Source of the DNA: Chondrosia reniformis
Lineage: Eukaryota; Porifera; Demospongiae; Chondrillida; Chondrillidae
DNA: 64,000 nucleotides
Reading direction: 5' to 3'
Assembly (NCBI GenBank): GCA_947172415.1
Contig: OX359200.1
Coordinates: 3,102,501-3,166,500, forward strand
Positions within the stretch are counted from its first letter, which is position 1. Each line of letters starts with the position of its first letter. Both the position numbers and the translations under genes were made by a program. Below the pieces are notes generated by a model. That model saw only the letters and a list, made by a program, of their open reading frames with translations, did not search any database and was not told the origin of the DNA. Positions 40,075 through 53,578 of this stretch are shown here, piece after piece.

Positions 40075-42774
40075 GAAGCCGTAACGAAGACCGTTTTTAG
40101 GATAAAAACGGTCGCCGAATCTGAATAAATGGTCCCCGAAGCTCTACGACCTATCCCCGAGTTAAAAATGGCCGCAAATTTCGAAAATATGGGCTACGAA
40201 GCCGTAACGAAGACCGTTTTTAGGATAAAAACGGTCGCCGAATCTGAATAAATGGTCCCCGAAGCTCTACGACCTATCCCCGAGTTAAAAATGGCCGCAA
40301 ATTTCGAAAATATGGGCTATGAAGCCGTAACGAAGACCGTTTTTAGGAAAAAACGGTCTCCGAATCTGAATAAATGGTCCCCGAAGCTCTACGACCTATC
40401 TCCGAGTTAAAAATGGCCGCCAATTTGGAAAATATGGGTTTTTGAAGCCGTACCGAAGACCGTTTCTAGGATAAAATTGGCCGCCGAATTCAATTAAAGG
40501 ATCCCCCGAAGCTCTACGACCTATCCACAAGTTAAAAATGGCCGCCGAATTTTAAAATAATGGTATTAAGGCTTACCGAAGACAGTTTCTTGGATAGAAA
40601 TGGCTGCCGAATCCGATTAAAGGGACCCCGAAGCTCTACGACCTATCCTCGAGTCGAAAATGGCCGCAAATTTCGAAAATATGGGGTATGAATCCGTAAA
40701 GAAGACCTTACTAGGATTAAAATGGCCGCCGAATCCGATTAACGGGTTCCCGAAGCTCTACGACCTCCTTCCGAGTTAAAAATGGTCGCCGATTTTGAAT
40801 ATATGGGCTATGAAGCCGTACCGAAGACCTTTTCCAGGATAAAAATGGCCGCCGAATCCGAATAAAGTGTCCCCGAAGCTATACGACTAATACCCGTGTT
40901 AAAAATGACCGCCTATTTTGAAAATATGGGCTATGAAGCCGTACCGAAGACCGTTTCTAGGTTAAAAATGGGAGCAGAATCTGAATAATGGGTCCCCAAA
41001 GCTCTACGAACTATCACCGAGTCAAAAATGGCCGCCGATTTTGAAAATATGGGCTCTGAAGTCGTACTGAAGACCGTTTCAGGATAAAAATGGCCGCCGA
41101 ATACGAATTAAGGATCCACGAAGCTCTACGACCTATCACTGAGTTAAAATGGCTGCCGGTTTTGAAAATATGGGCTATGAAGCCGTAACAAAGACCGTTT
41201 CAAGGATAAAAATGGCCACCGAATCCGAATAAAGGGTCCCCGAAGCTCTACGATCTATCACCGAGTTAAAAATGGTCGCCGATTTCGAAAATATGGGCTA
41301 TGAAGCCATACCGAAGACCTTTTCTAGGATAAAAATGGCTGCCGAATCCGAATAAATGGTCCCCGAAGCTCTACGACCTATCACCGAGTTAAAAATTGCC
41401 GCCTATTTTGAAAATATGGGCTATGAAGCCGTAACGAAGACCGTTTTTAGGATAAAAACGGTCGCCGAATCTGAATAAATGGTCCCCGAAGCTCTACGAC
41501 CTATCCCCGAGTTAAAAATGGCCGCAAATTTCGAAAATATGGGCTACGAAGCCGTAACGAAGACCGTTTTTAGGATAAAAACGGTCGCCGAATCTGAATA
41601 AATGGTCCCCGAAGCTCTACGACCTATCCCCGAGTTAAAAATGGCCGCAAATTTCGAAAATATGGGCTATGAAGCCGTAACGAAGACCGTTTTTAGGAAA
41701 AAACGGTCGCCGAATCTGAATAAATGGTCCCCGAAGCTCTACGACCTATCCCCGAGTTAAAAATGGCCGCCAATTTGGAAAATATGGGTTTTTGAAGCCG
41801 TACCGAAGACCGTTTCTAGGATAAAATTGGCCGCCGAATTCAATTAAAGGATCCCCCGAAGCTCTACGACCTATCCACAAGTTAAAAATGGCCGCCGAAT
41901 TTTAAAATAATGGTATTAAGGCTTACCGAAGACAGTTTCTTGGATAGAAATGGCTGCCGAATCCGATTAAAGGGACCCCGAAGCTCTACGACCTATCCTC
42001 GAGTCGAAAATGGCCGCAAATTTCGAAAATATGGGGTATGAATCCGTAAAGAAGACCTTACTAGGATTAAAATGGCCGCCGAATCCGATTAACGGGTTCC
42101 CGAAGCTCTACGACCTCCTTCCGAGTTAAAAATGGTCGCCGATTTTGAATATATGGGCTATGAAGCCGTACCGAAGACCTTTTCCAGGATAAAAATGGCC
42201 GCCGAATCCGAATAAAGTGTCCCCGAAGCTATACGACTAATACCCGTGTTAAAAATGACCGCCTATTTTGAAAATATGGGCTATGAAGCCGTACCGAAGA
42301 CCGTTTCTAGGTTAAAAATGGGAGCAGAATCTGAATAATGGGTCCCCAAAGCTCTACGAACTATCACCGAGTCAAAAATGGCCACCGATTTTGAAAATAT
42401 GGGCTCTGAAGTCGTACTGAAGACCGTTTCAGGATAAAAATGGCCGCCGAATACGAATTAAGGATCCACGAAGCTCTACGACCTATCACTGAGTTAAAAT
42501 GGCTGCCGGTTTTGAAAATATGGGCTATGAAGCCGTAACAAAGACCGTTTCAAGGATAAAAATGGCCACCGAATCCGAATAAAGGGTCCCCGAAGCTCTA
42601 CGATCTATCACCGAGTTAAAAATGGTCGCCGATTTCGAAAATATGGGCTATGAAGCCATACCGAAGACCTTTTCTAGGATAAAAATGGCTGCCGAATCCG
42701 AATAAATGGTCCCCGAAGCTCTACGACCTATCACCGAGTTAAAAATTGCCGCCTATTTTGAAAATATGGGCTAT
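40075..42774 (+). repeat. Satellite 2 higher-order repeat, 1350 bp x 2
   Basis: Two adjacent, nearly identical blocks of 11 monomers (40075-41424 and 41425-42774). Rare variants recur at a fixed 1350-bp offset, for example TTTTAGGAAAAAACGGTC at 40341 and 41691 and TATGGGTTTTTGAAGCC. A partial third block lies upstream from about 39172. The few differences suggest recent unequal exchange. Confidence 0.88.
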
Positions 42775-44520
42775 GAAGCAGTACCGAAGACGTTTCCAGG
42801 ATATAAATGGCCGCGGAATCCGAATGAAGGGTCCCCGAAGCTCTACGACCTATCATCGAGTTAGAAATGGCCTCCGATTTTGAAAATATGGGCTATGAAG
42901 TCGTACCTAAGACCATTTCCAGGATAAAAATGGCCGCCGAATTCGAATAAAGGGTCCCCGAAACCCTACGACCTATAACCGAGTTAAAAATTGCCGCCAA
43001 TTTTGAAAATGTGGGCTATGAAGCCGTACCGAAGACGTTTCCAGGATAAAAATGGCCGCCGAATCCGAATAAAGGGTCCCTGAAGCTCTACGACCTATCA
43101 CCGAGTTAAAAATGGCCACCGATTTCGAAAAATGGGCTATGACGCCGAACTGTAGACCTTTTCTAGGATAAAAATTGACGCCAAATCTGAATAAAGGGTC
43201 CCCGAAGCTCTACAACCTATGACTGAGTAAAAAATTGCCGCTAATTTTGAAAATATGGGCTATGAAGCCGTACCAAAGACGTTTCTAGGATAAAAATGGC
43301 CGCCGAAACCTAATAAAGGGTCCCCGGAGCTCTACGACCTATCACCAAGGCAAAAATGGCCACTGATTTTGAAAATATGGGCTATGAAGCCGTACCGACG
43401 ACTGTTTCCAGGATAAAAATTGCCGCCACTTTTGAAAATATGGGCTATGAAGCCGTACCGAACACCGTATCTAGGTTAAAATTGGCCGCAGAATCAGAAT
43501 AATGGGTCCCCGAAGCTCTACGACCTATCACGGAGTCAAAAATGGCCACCGATTTTGAAAATATTGGCTACGAAGCCGTACCGAAGACAGTTTCTAGGAT
43601 AAAAATGGCCGACGAATCCGAAGAACTGATCCCTGAAGGTCTTCGACCTATTGCCGAGTTAAAAATGGCCGCCAATTTCGAAAATATGGGCTATGAAACC
43701 GTAATGAAGGTCGTTTCTAGGATAAAAATGGCCGCCGAATTTAATTAAAGGGTCCCCGAAGCTCTACGACCTATCCCTGAGTTAAAAATGGCCCTCGATT
43801 TCAAAAATATGGGCTATGAAGTTGTAACAAAGACTGTTTCTAGGATAAAAATGGCCGCCTAATCCGATTAAAGGCTTCCCCGAAGCTCTACGACGTATCC
43901 CGAGTTAAAAATGGCCGCCGATTTTGAAAATATGGGATATGAAGCCGTCCCGAAGACAGTCTCTAGAATAAAAATGGCCGCCGAATCTGAATAAAGTGTC
44001 CCCGAAGGTCTACGACGTATCACCGAGTTAAAAATGGCCGCTGATTTCGAAAATATGGGCTATGAAACCGTAACGAAGATCATTTCTAGGAAAAAACTTG
44101 CCCCCGAATCCGATTAAAGGGTCCCCGAAACTTTACGACCTATCCCTGAGTTAAAAATGGCCGTTGATTTCGAAAATATGGGCTATGAAGCCGTACCGAA
44201 GACAGTTTCTAGGATAAAATGGCCGACGAATCCGAAGAACGGATCCCCGAAGGTCTTCGACCTATCACCGAGTTTAAAACGGCCGCCGATTTCCAAAATA
44301 TGGGCTATGATGTCGTCCCGAAGTCGTTTCTAGGATGAAAATGGCCTCTGAATCCGATTAAAGGGTCCCCGTAGTTGTACGACCTATCCCGAGTTAAAAA
44401 TGGACGTCAATTTCGAAAATATGGACTATGAGGCCGCACCGAAGTTAGTTTCTAGGATAAAAATGGCCGCCGAATCCGATTAAAGGGTCCCAGAAGCTCT
44501 ACGACCTATCCCGAGTTAAG

Positions 44521-46657
44521 AATGGCCGACGATTTCGAAAATATGGGCTATAAAGTTGTAACGAAGACCATTTGTAGGATAAAAATGGCCGCCTAATCAA
44601 ATTAAAGGGTCCCCGAAGCTCTACGACCTATCCCCGAGTTGAAAATGGCCGCCGATTTCGAAAATATCGGCTATGAAGCCCTAACGAAGACCATTTCTAG
44701 GATAAAAATGGCCGCTGAATCCGATGAAAGGGTCCCCGAAGCTCCACGACCTATCACCGAAATAAAATGTCCACCTATTTCGAAAATATGGGCTATGAAG
44801 CCGTACCGAAGACAGTTTCTAGGATAAAAATGGCCGCCGAATCTGAATAAAGTGTCCCCGAAGGTCTACGACGTATCACCGAGTTAAAAATGGCAGCTGA
44901 TTTCGAAAATATGGGCTATGAAACCGAAAAAAACTTGCCCCCGAAACCGATTAAAGGGTCCCCGAAGCTTTACGACCTATCCCTGAGTTAAAAATGGCCG
45001 AAAATATTGGCTGTGAAGGCTTACCGAAGACCGTTTCTAGGATAAAAATGGCCGCCAAATCCGATTAAAGGTTCTCCGAAGCTCTACAACCTATCCCTGA
45101 CTTAAAAATGACCCCCGATTTCGAAAATATGGGCTATGTAGTTGTAAGGAAGACCGTTTCTAGGATTAAAATGGCCGCCTTATCCGATTAAAGGGTCCCA
45201 GAAGCTCTACGACCTATCCCGAGTTAAGAATGGCCGACGATTTCGAAAATATGGGCTATAAAGTTGTAACGAAGACCATTTGTAGGATAAAAATGGCCGC
45301 CTAATCCAATTAAAGGGTCCCCGAAGCTCTACGACCTATCCCCGAGTTGAAAATGGCCGCCAATTTCGAAAATATAGGCTATGAAGCCCTAACGAAGACC
45401 ATTTCTAGGATAAAAATGGCCGCTGAATCCGATGAAAGGGTCCCCGAAGCTCCACGACCTATCACCGAAATAAAATGTCCACCTATTTCGAAAATATGGG
45501 CTATGAAGCCGCACCGAAGACAGTTTCTAGGATAAAAATGGCCGCCGAATCTGAATAAAGTGTCCCCGAAGGTCTACGACGTATCACCGAGTTAAAAATG
45601 GCCGCTGATTTCGAAAATATGGGCTATGAAACCATAACGAAGATCATTTCTAGGAAAAAACTTGCCCCCGAATCCGATTAAAGGGTCCCCGAAGCTTTAC
45701 GACCTATCCCTGAGTTAAAAATGGCCGTCGATTTCGAAAATATGGGCTGTGAAGGCTTACCGAAGACCGTTTCTAGGATAAAAATGGCCGCCAAATCCGA
45801 TTAAAGGTTCTCCGAAGCTCTACAACCTATCCCTGACTTAAAAATGACCCCCGATTTCGAAAATATGGGCTATGTAGTTGTAAGGAAGACCGTTTCTAGG
45901 ATTAAAATGGCCGCCTTATCCGATTAAAGGGTCCCAGAAGCTCTACGACCTATCCCGAGTTAAGAATGGCCGACGATTTCGAAAATATGGGCTATAAAGT
46001 TGTAACGAAGACCATTTGTAGGATAAAAATGGCCGCCTAATCCAATTAAAGGGTCCCCGAAGCTCTACGACCTATCCCCGAGTTGAAAATGGCCGCCGAT
46101 TTCGAAAATATAGGCTATGAAGCCCTAACGAAGACCATTTCTAGGATAAAAATGGCCGCTGAATCCGATGAAAGGGTCCCCGAAGCTCCACGACCTATCA
46201 CCGAAATAAAATGTCCACCTATTTCGAAAATATGGGCTAGGAAGCCGCACCGAAGACAGTTTCTAGGATAAAAATGGCCGCCGAATCTGAATAAAGTGTC
46301 CCCGAAGGTCTACGACGTATCACCGAGTTAAATATGGCCGCTGATTTCGAAAATATGGGCTATGAAACCGTAACGAAGATGATTTCTAGGAAAAAACTTG
46401 CCCCCGAATCCGATTAAAGGGTCCCCGAAGCTTTACGACCTATCCCTGAGTTAAAAATGGCCGTCGATTTCGAAAATATGGGCTGTGAAGGCTTACCGAA
46501 GACCGTTTCTAGGATAAAAATGGCTGCCAAATCCGATTAAAGGTTCTCCGAAGCTCTACGAACTATCCCTGACTTAAAAATGACCCCCGATTTTGAAAAT
46601 ATGGGCTATGTAGTTGTAACGAAGACCGTTTCTAGGATTAAAATGGCCGCCTAATCC
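44521..46657 (+). repeat. Satellite 2 higher-order repeat, six monomers x 3
   Basis: Three consecutive blocks, offsets 708 and 736 bp (6 x 123 = 738), anchored by AATGGCCGACGATTTCG at 44521, 45229 and 45965. Each block has a monomer in which the usual stop is replaced (GATGAAAGGGTCC), giving 62-codon frames at 44639, 45347 and 46083. The first block lost about 28 bp near 44930. A further partial copy lies near 47.63-48.14 kb. Confidence 0.87.
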
Positions 46658-49600
46658 GATCAAAGGTCCCCGAAACTCAACGAGCTATCCCCAAGTTAAA
46701 AATGGCCGCCTATTTGAAAATATGGGCTATGAAGCTGTAACGAAGATAGTTTCTAGGATAAAAATGGCCGCCGAATCCGAATAAAGGGTCCCCGAAGCTT
46801 TACGACCTATCCCCGAGTTAAAAATGGCCGCCGATTTCCGAAATATGAGCTATGAAACCGAAACGAAGACCATTTCTAGGATAAAAATGGCCGCCGAATC
46901 CGATTAAAGGGTCCCCGAAGCTCCACGACCTATCACCGAGATAAAAATGGCCACCGATATCGAAAATATGGGCTATGAAACCGTAATGAAGGTCGTTTCT
47001 ATGATAAAAATGGCCGCCGATTTTGATTAAAGGGTCGCTGAAGCTCTATAACCTATTCCTGAGTTAAAAATGGCCGCCAATTTCGAAAATATGTGCTATG
47101 AAGTTGTAACAAAGACCGTTTCTAGGATGAAAATGGCCGCCTAATCCGATTAAAGGGTCCACGAAGCTTTACGACCTATCCCGAGGTAAAAATGGCCGCC
47201 GATTTTGAAAATATGGGCTATGAAGCCGTACTGAAGATAGTTTCTAGGAAAAAAATGGCCGCCGAATCCGATTAAAGGGTCCCCAAAGCTCTACGACCTA
47301 TCCCCGATGTAACAATGGCCGCCGATTTCGAAAATATGGTCTATGAAGCCGTACCGAAGACCGCTTTTAGGATAAAAATGACCGCCGAATCCGAATAAAG
47401 GGTCCCCGAAGCTCTACGACCTATCCCCGAGTTAAAAATGGCCGCCGATTTCGAAAATATAAGCTATGAAGCCGAAACGAAGACCATTTTTAGGATAAAA
47501 ATGGCCGCCGAATCCGATTAAAGGGTCCCCGAAGCTCTACGACCTATCCCTGAGTGAAAATGGCCGCCGATTTCGAAAATATGGGTTAGGAAGTTGTAAC
47601 AAAGACCGTTTCTAGGATAATAGTGGCCGCTGAATCCGATGAAAGGGTCCCCGAAGCTCTACGACCTATCACCGAAATAAAATGTCCACCTATTTCGGAA
47701 ATATGGGCTATGAAGCCGTACCGAAGACAGTTTCTAGGATAAAAATGGCCGCCGAATCTGAATAAAGTGTCCCCGAAGGTGTACGACGTATCACCGAGTT
47801 AAAAATGGCCGCTGATTTCGAAAATATGGGCTATTAAACCGTAACGAAGATCATTTCTAGGAAAAAACTTGCCCCCGAATCCGATTAAAGGGTCCCCGAA
47901 GCTTTACGACCTATCCCTGAGTTAAAAATGGCCGTCGATTTCGAAAATATGGGCTGTGAAGGCTTACCGAAGACTGTTTCTAGGATAAAAATGGCCGCCA
48001 AATCCGATTAAAGGTTCTCCGAAGCTCTACGAACTATCCCTGACTTAAAAATGACCCCCGATTTCGAAAATATGGGCTATGTAGTTGTAACGAAGACCGT
48101 TTTTAGGATTAAAATGGCCGCCTAATCCGATCAAAGGTCCCTGAAGCTCTATGACCTATCCCCGAGTTAAAAATGGCCGCCGATTTCGAAAATATCAGCT
48201 ACGAAACCGAAACGAAGACCATTTCTAGGATAAAAATGGCCGCCGAATCCGATTAAAGGGTCCCCGAAGCTGTACGACCTATCCCTGACTTAAAAATGAC
48301 CCCCGATTTCGAAAATATGGACTATGTAGTTGTAACGAAGACCGTTTCTAGGATTAAAATGGCCGCCTAATCCGATCAAAGGTCCCCGAAACTCAACGAG
48401 CTATCCCCAAGTTAAAAATGGCCGCCGATTTGAAAATTGGGCTATGAAACCGTAACGAAGATCGTTTCTAGGATAAAAATAGCCGCCGAATTTGATTAAA
48501 GGGTCCCCGAAGCTCTACGACCTATCCCTGAGTTAAAAATGGCCGCCGATTTCGAAAATATGGTCTATGAAGTTGTAACAAAGACCGTTTCTAGGATAAA
48601 AATGGCCGCCTAATCAAATTTAAGGGTCCCCGAAGCTCAACGACCTATCCCCGAGTTGAAAATGGCCGCCGATTTCGAAAATATGGGCTATGAAGCCCTA
48701 ACGAAGACCATTTCTAGGATAAAAATGGCCGCTGAATCCGATGAAAGGGTCCCCGAAGCTCCACGACCTATCACCGAAATAAAATGTCCACCTATTTCGA
48801 AAATATGGGCTATAAAGCGGTAACGAAGACCATTTCTAGGATAAAATGGCCGCCGAATCAGAATTTAGGATCCCCGACTCTCTACGACCTATCACAGAGA
48901 TAAAAATGGCCGCCGATATCGAAAATATGGGCTATGTAGCCGTACCGAAGACAGTTTTGAAGGATAAAAATGGCCGACCAATTCGAAGAACTGATCCTCG
49001 AAGGTCTTCTACCTATCACCGAGTTAAAAATGGCCGCCGATTTCGAAAATATGGGCTATGAAACCGTAATGAAGGTCGTCTCTAGGATAAAAATGGCCGC
49101 CGCATTTGATTAAAGGGTCCCCGAAGCTCTACCACCTATCCCTGAATTAAAAATGGCCGCCGATTTCAAATATATGGGCTATGAAGTTGTAACAAAGACC
49201 GTTTCTAGGATCAAAATGGCCGCCTAATCCGATTAAAGGGTCCCCGAAGCCCTACGACCTATCCCGATTTAAAAATGGCCGCCGATTTGGAAAATATGGG
49301 CTATGAAGCCGAACCGAAGATAGTTTCTAGGATAAAAATGGCCGCCGAATCCGAATAAAGGGTCCCCGAAGCTCTACGACCTATCCCCGAGTTAAAAATG
49401 GCCGCCAATTTCGAAAATATGAGCTATGAAACCGAAACGAAGACCATTTCTAGGATAAAAATGGCCGCCGAATCCGATTAAAGGGTCCCTGAAGCTCTAC
49501 GACCTATCCCGAGTTTAAAATGGCCGGCGATTTTGAAAATATGGGCTATGAAGCCGTAACGAAGATAGTTTCTAGGATAAAAATGGCTGCCGAATCCGAA

Positions 49601-50189
49601 TAAAGGGTCCCCGAAGCTCTACGACCTATCCCCGAGTTAAAAATGGCCGCCGATTTCGAAAATATCAGCTATGAAACCGAAACGAAGACCATTTCTAGGA
49701 TAAAAATGGCCGCCGAATCCGATTAAAGGGTCCCCGAAGCTCTACGACCTATCCCGAGTTTAAAATGGCCGGCGATTTTGAAAATATGGGCTATGAAGCC
49801 GTAACGAAGATAGTTTCTATGATAAAAATGGCCGACGAATCCGAATAAAGGGTCCCCGAAGCTCTACGACCTATCTCCGAGTTAAAAATGGCCGCCGATT
49901 TCGAAAATATGAGCTATGAAACCGAAACGAAGACCATTTCTAGGATAAAAATGGCCGCCGAATCCGATTAAAGGGTCCCCGAAGCTCCACAACCTATCAC
50001 CGAGATAAAAATGGCCACAGATTTCGAAAATATGGGCTATGAAACCGTAATGAAGGTCGTTTCTAGGATAAAAAAGGCCGTCGAATTTGATTAAAGGGTC
50101 CCCGAAGCTCTATAACCTATTCCTGAGTTAAAAATGGCCGCCGATTTCGAAAATATGTGCTATGAAGAGTTAACAAAGACCGTTTCTAG

Positions 50190-51173
50190 GATAAAAATGG
50201 CCGCCTAATCCGAATAAAGGGTCCCCGAAGCTCTACGACCTATCCCCGAGTTAAAAATGGCCGCCGATTTCGAAAATATGAGCTATGAAACCGAAACGAA
50301 GACCATTTCTAGGATAAAAATGGCCGCCGAATCCGATTAAAGGTTCCCCGAAGCTCCACAACCTATCCCCGAGTTAAAAATGGCCGCCGATTTCGAAAAT
50401 ATGAGCTATGAAACCGAAACGAAGACCATTTCTAGGATAAAAATGGCCGCCGAATCCGATTAAAGGGTCCCCGAAGCTCCACAACCTATCACCGAGATAA
50501 AAATGGCCTCCGATTTCGAAAATATGGGCAATAAAACCGTAATGAAGGTCGTTTCTAGGATAAAAATGGCCGCCGAATTTGATTAAAGGGTCCCCGAAGC
50601 TCTATAATCTATTCCTGAGTTAAAAATGGCCGCTGATTTCGAAAATATGTGCTATGAAGAGTTAACAAAGACCGTTTCTAGGATAAAAATGGCCGCCTAA
50701 TCCGAATAAAGGGTCCCCGAAGCTCTACGATCTATCCCCGAGTTTAAAATGGCCGCCGATTTCGAAAATATGAGCTATGAAACCGAAACGAAGACCATTT
50801 CTAGGATAAAAATGGCCGCCGAATCCGATTAAAGGTTCCCCGAAGCTCCACAACCTATCCCCGAGTTAAAAATGGCCGCCGATTTCGAAAATATGAGCTA
50901 TGAAACCGAAACGAAGACCATTTCTAGGATAAAAATGGCCGCCGAATCCGATTAAAGGGTCCCCGAAGCTCCACAACCTATCACCGAGATAAAAATGGCC
51001 TCCGATTTCGAAAATATGGGCAATGAAACCGTAATGAAGGTCGTTTCTAGGATAAAAATGGCCGCCGAATTTGATTAAAGGGTCCCCGAAGCTCTATAAC
51101 CTATACCTGAGTTAAAAATGGCCGCCGATTTCGAAAATTTGTGCTATGAAGTTGTAACAAAGACCGTTTCTAG
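50190..51173 (+). repeat. Satellite 2 higher-order repeat, 492 bp x 2
   Basis: Four-monomer blocks (4 x 123 = 492). Anchors are TATGAAGAGTTAACAAAG at 50161 and 50653, and GAAGCTCCACAACCTATCCC in each block. This is the stretch next to the satellite 3 joint, and its monomers are among the most uniform of the arm. Confidence 0.83.
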
Positions 51174-51503
51174 GATAAAAATGGCTGCCTAATCCGATTA
51201 AAGGGTCCCCGAAGCTCTACGACCTATCCCGAGTTAAAAATGGCCGCCGATTTTGAAAATATGGGCTATGAAGCCGTACTGAAGATAGTTTCTAGGAATA
51301 AAATGGCCGCCGAATTCGATTAAAGGGTCCCCGAAGCTCTACGACCTATCCCCGAGTTAACAATGGCCTCCGATTTCGAAAATATGGTCTATGAAGCCGT
51401 AACGAAGACCATTTCTAGAATAAAAATGGCCGCCGAATCCGATTAAAGGGTCCCCGGAGCTCCACGACCTATCCCTGAGTTAAAATGGCCGCCGATTTCG
51501 AAA

Positions 51504-53578
51504 CGGCCAGTTTGGAAACGAAGCCCTTAACGGCCTTACTAGCCGGCGGGAGTCAAAATGGCATTTTTCAAAAAACGCCGTTTTTGCCCTCACAGGCCAG
51601 TCAGGTCGTTAAGAGCCTTTTCACCAAAAGGGCCGATGGGGTCCAAAACGGCCATTTTGGAAATGAAGCCCTTAACGGCCTTACTAGCCGGCGGGAGTCA
51701 AAATGGCATTTTTCAAAAAACGCCGTTTTTGCCCTCACAGGCCAGTCAGGCCGTTAAGAACCTTTTCGCCAAAAGGGCCGATGGGGTCCAAAACGGCCAT
51801 TTTTGAAATGAAGCCCTTAACGGCCTTACTAGCCGGCGGGAGTCAAAATGGCATTTTTCAAAAAACGCCGTTTTTGCCCTCACAGGCCAGTCAGGCCGTT
51901 AAGAGCCTTTTCGCCAAAAGGGCCGATGGGGTCCAAAACGGCCATTTTGGAAATGAAGCCCTTAACGGCCTGACTAGCCGGCGGGAGTCAAAATGGCATT
52001 TTAAAAAAAGGCCGTTTTTGCCCTCACAGGCCAGTCAGGCCGTTAAGAGCCTTTTCGCCAAAAGGGTCGATGGGGTCCAAAACGGCCATTTTGGAAATGA
52101 AGCCCTTAACGGCCTTACTGGCCGACGGGTGTCAAAATGGCATTTTTCAAAAAAACGCCTTTTTTGCCCGCACGGGCCAGAAAGGCCGTTAAGACCCTCA
52201 TTTCCAAAAGGGCCGATGGGGTCCAAAACGGCCATTTTGGAAATGAAGCCCTTAACGGCCTTACTATCCGGCGGGAGTTAAAATGGCATTTTTCAAAAAA
52301 CACCGTTTTTGCCCTCACAGGCCAGTCAGGCCGTTAAGAGCCTTTTCGCCAAAAGGACCGATGGGGTCCAAAACGGCCATTTTGGAAATGAAGCCCTTAA
52401 CGGCCTCACTAGCCTGCGGGAGTCAAAATGGCATTTTTCAAAAAACGCCGTTTTTGCCCTCACAGGCCAGAAAGGCCGTTAAGACCCTCATTTCCAAAAG
52501 GGCCGATGGGGTCCAAAACGGCCATTTTGGAAATGAAGCCCTTAACGGCCTTACTATCCGGCGGGAGTCAAAATGGCATTTTTCAAAAAACACCGTTTTT
52601 GCCCTCACAGGCCAATCAGGCCGTTAAGAGCCTTTTCGCCAAAAGGACCGATGGGGTCCAAAACGGCCATTTTCGAAATGAAGCCCTTAACGGCCTCACT
52701 AGCCTGCGGGAGTCAAAATGGCATTTTTCAAAAAACGCCGTTTTTCCCTCACAGGCCAGAAAGGCCGTTAAGACCCTCATTTCCAAAAGGGCCGATGGGG
52801 TCCAAAACGGCCATTTTGGAAATGAAGCCTTTAACGGCCATATTATCCGGCGGGGGTCAAAATGGCATTTTTCAAAAAACGCCGTTTTTGTCCCTCACAG
52901 GCCAGTCAGGCCGTTAAGAGCCTTTTCGCCAAAAGGGCCGATGGAGTCCAAAACGGCCCTTTTGGAAATAAAGCCCTTAACGGCCTTACTGTCCGGCGAG
53001 AGTCAAAATGGCATTTTTCAAAAAACGCCGTTTTTGCCCTCACAGGCCAGTCAGGCCGTTAAGAGCCTTTTCGCCAAAAGGGCCGAAGGGGTCCAAAACG
53101 GCCATTTTGGAAATGAAGCCCTCAACGGCCTTATTGGTCGACGGGTGTCAAAATGGCATTTTTCAAAAAACGCCGTTTTTGCCCGCACGGGCCAGAAAGG
53201 CCGTTAAGACCCTCATTTCCAAAAGGGCCAATATGGTCGAAAACGGCCTTTTTGGAAATGAAGCCCTTACCAGCCTTACTGGGCGGCGGGAGTCAAAATG
53301 GCATTTTTCAAAAAAACACCGTTTTTGCCCGAACAGGCCAAATAACGCCGTTAAGACCCTCATCGTCAAAAAGGCCGATGGGGTCCAAAACGGCCATTTT
53401 GGAAATGAAGCCCTTAACGGCCTTACTGGCCAGCGCGAGTCAAAATAACATTTTGAAAAAAAAAGCCTTTTTGCAATCACAGGCCAGTAATGCCGTTAAG
53501 ACCCTCATCGCCAAAAGGCCGATGGGGTCCAAAACGGCCTTTGTGGAAATGAAGACCTTAACTTCCTTACTGGCCTGT
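51504..53578 (+). repeat. Satellite 3, 145-bp quasi-palindromic monomer (about 14 copies)
   Basis: Tandem 145-bp monomer, checked by CTTAACGGCC at 51526 and 51671 and by ATGGCATTTTTCAAAAAACG at 51559, 51704 and 51849. Nearly the whole monomer folds on itself. The arm CTTAACGGCCTTACTAGCC (51671-51689) pairs with GGCCAGTCAGGCCGTTAAG (51740-51758) at 17 of 19 positions. Inside it GAGTCAAAATGGCATTTTT pairs with AAAAACGCCGTTTTTGCCC, and outside it CCATTTTGGAAATGAAG pairs with GAGCCTTTTCGCCAAAAGG. Several overlapping frames (up to 259 codons at 52428-53207) are open only because stops are rare and single-base indels re-phase them. They are repeat translations, not genes. Left joint with satellite 2 at GATTTCGAAA/CGGCC. 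Confidence 0.93.

Larger units (their letters stand above)
36375..51503 (+). repeat. Satellite 2, 123-bp monomer, forward arm (about 120 copies)
   Basis: Tandem 123-bp monomer. Half A (about 60 bp) reads AAAAATGGCCGCCGAATCCG, then ATTAAAGGGTCCCCGAAGCT, then CTACGACCTATCCCCGAGTT. Half B (about 63 bp) reads AAAAATGGCCGCCGATTTCG, then AAAATATGGGCTATGAAGCC, then GTAACGAAGACCGTTTCTAG and GAT. The two halves share their first ~20 bases, so the monomer looks like an old internal duplication. The period was checked at 40021 against 40144. In one frame it reads MAADFENMGYEAVTKT.. then MAAES D.RVPEALRP.. with a stop (GAT TAA or GAA TAA) where half A has ATTAAAGGG. Frames of 60-70 codons (for example 36923-37129, 43542-43748, 44639-44827) are single readings between those stops. 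Monomers are more diverged at the left edge (36.4-38.5 kb), which is usual for array edges. Confidence 0.95.
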
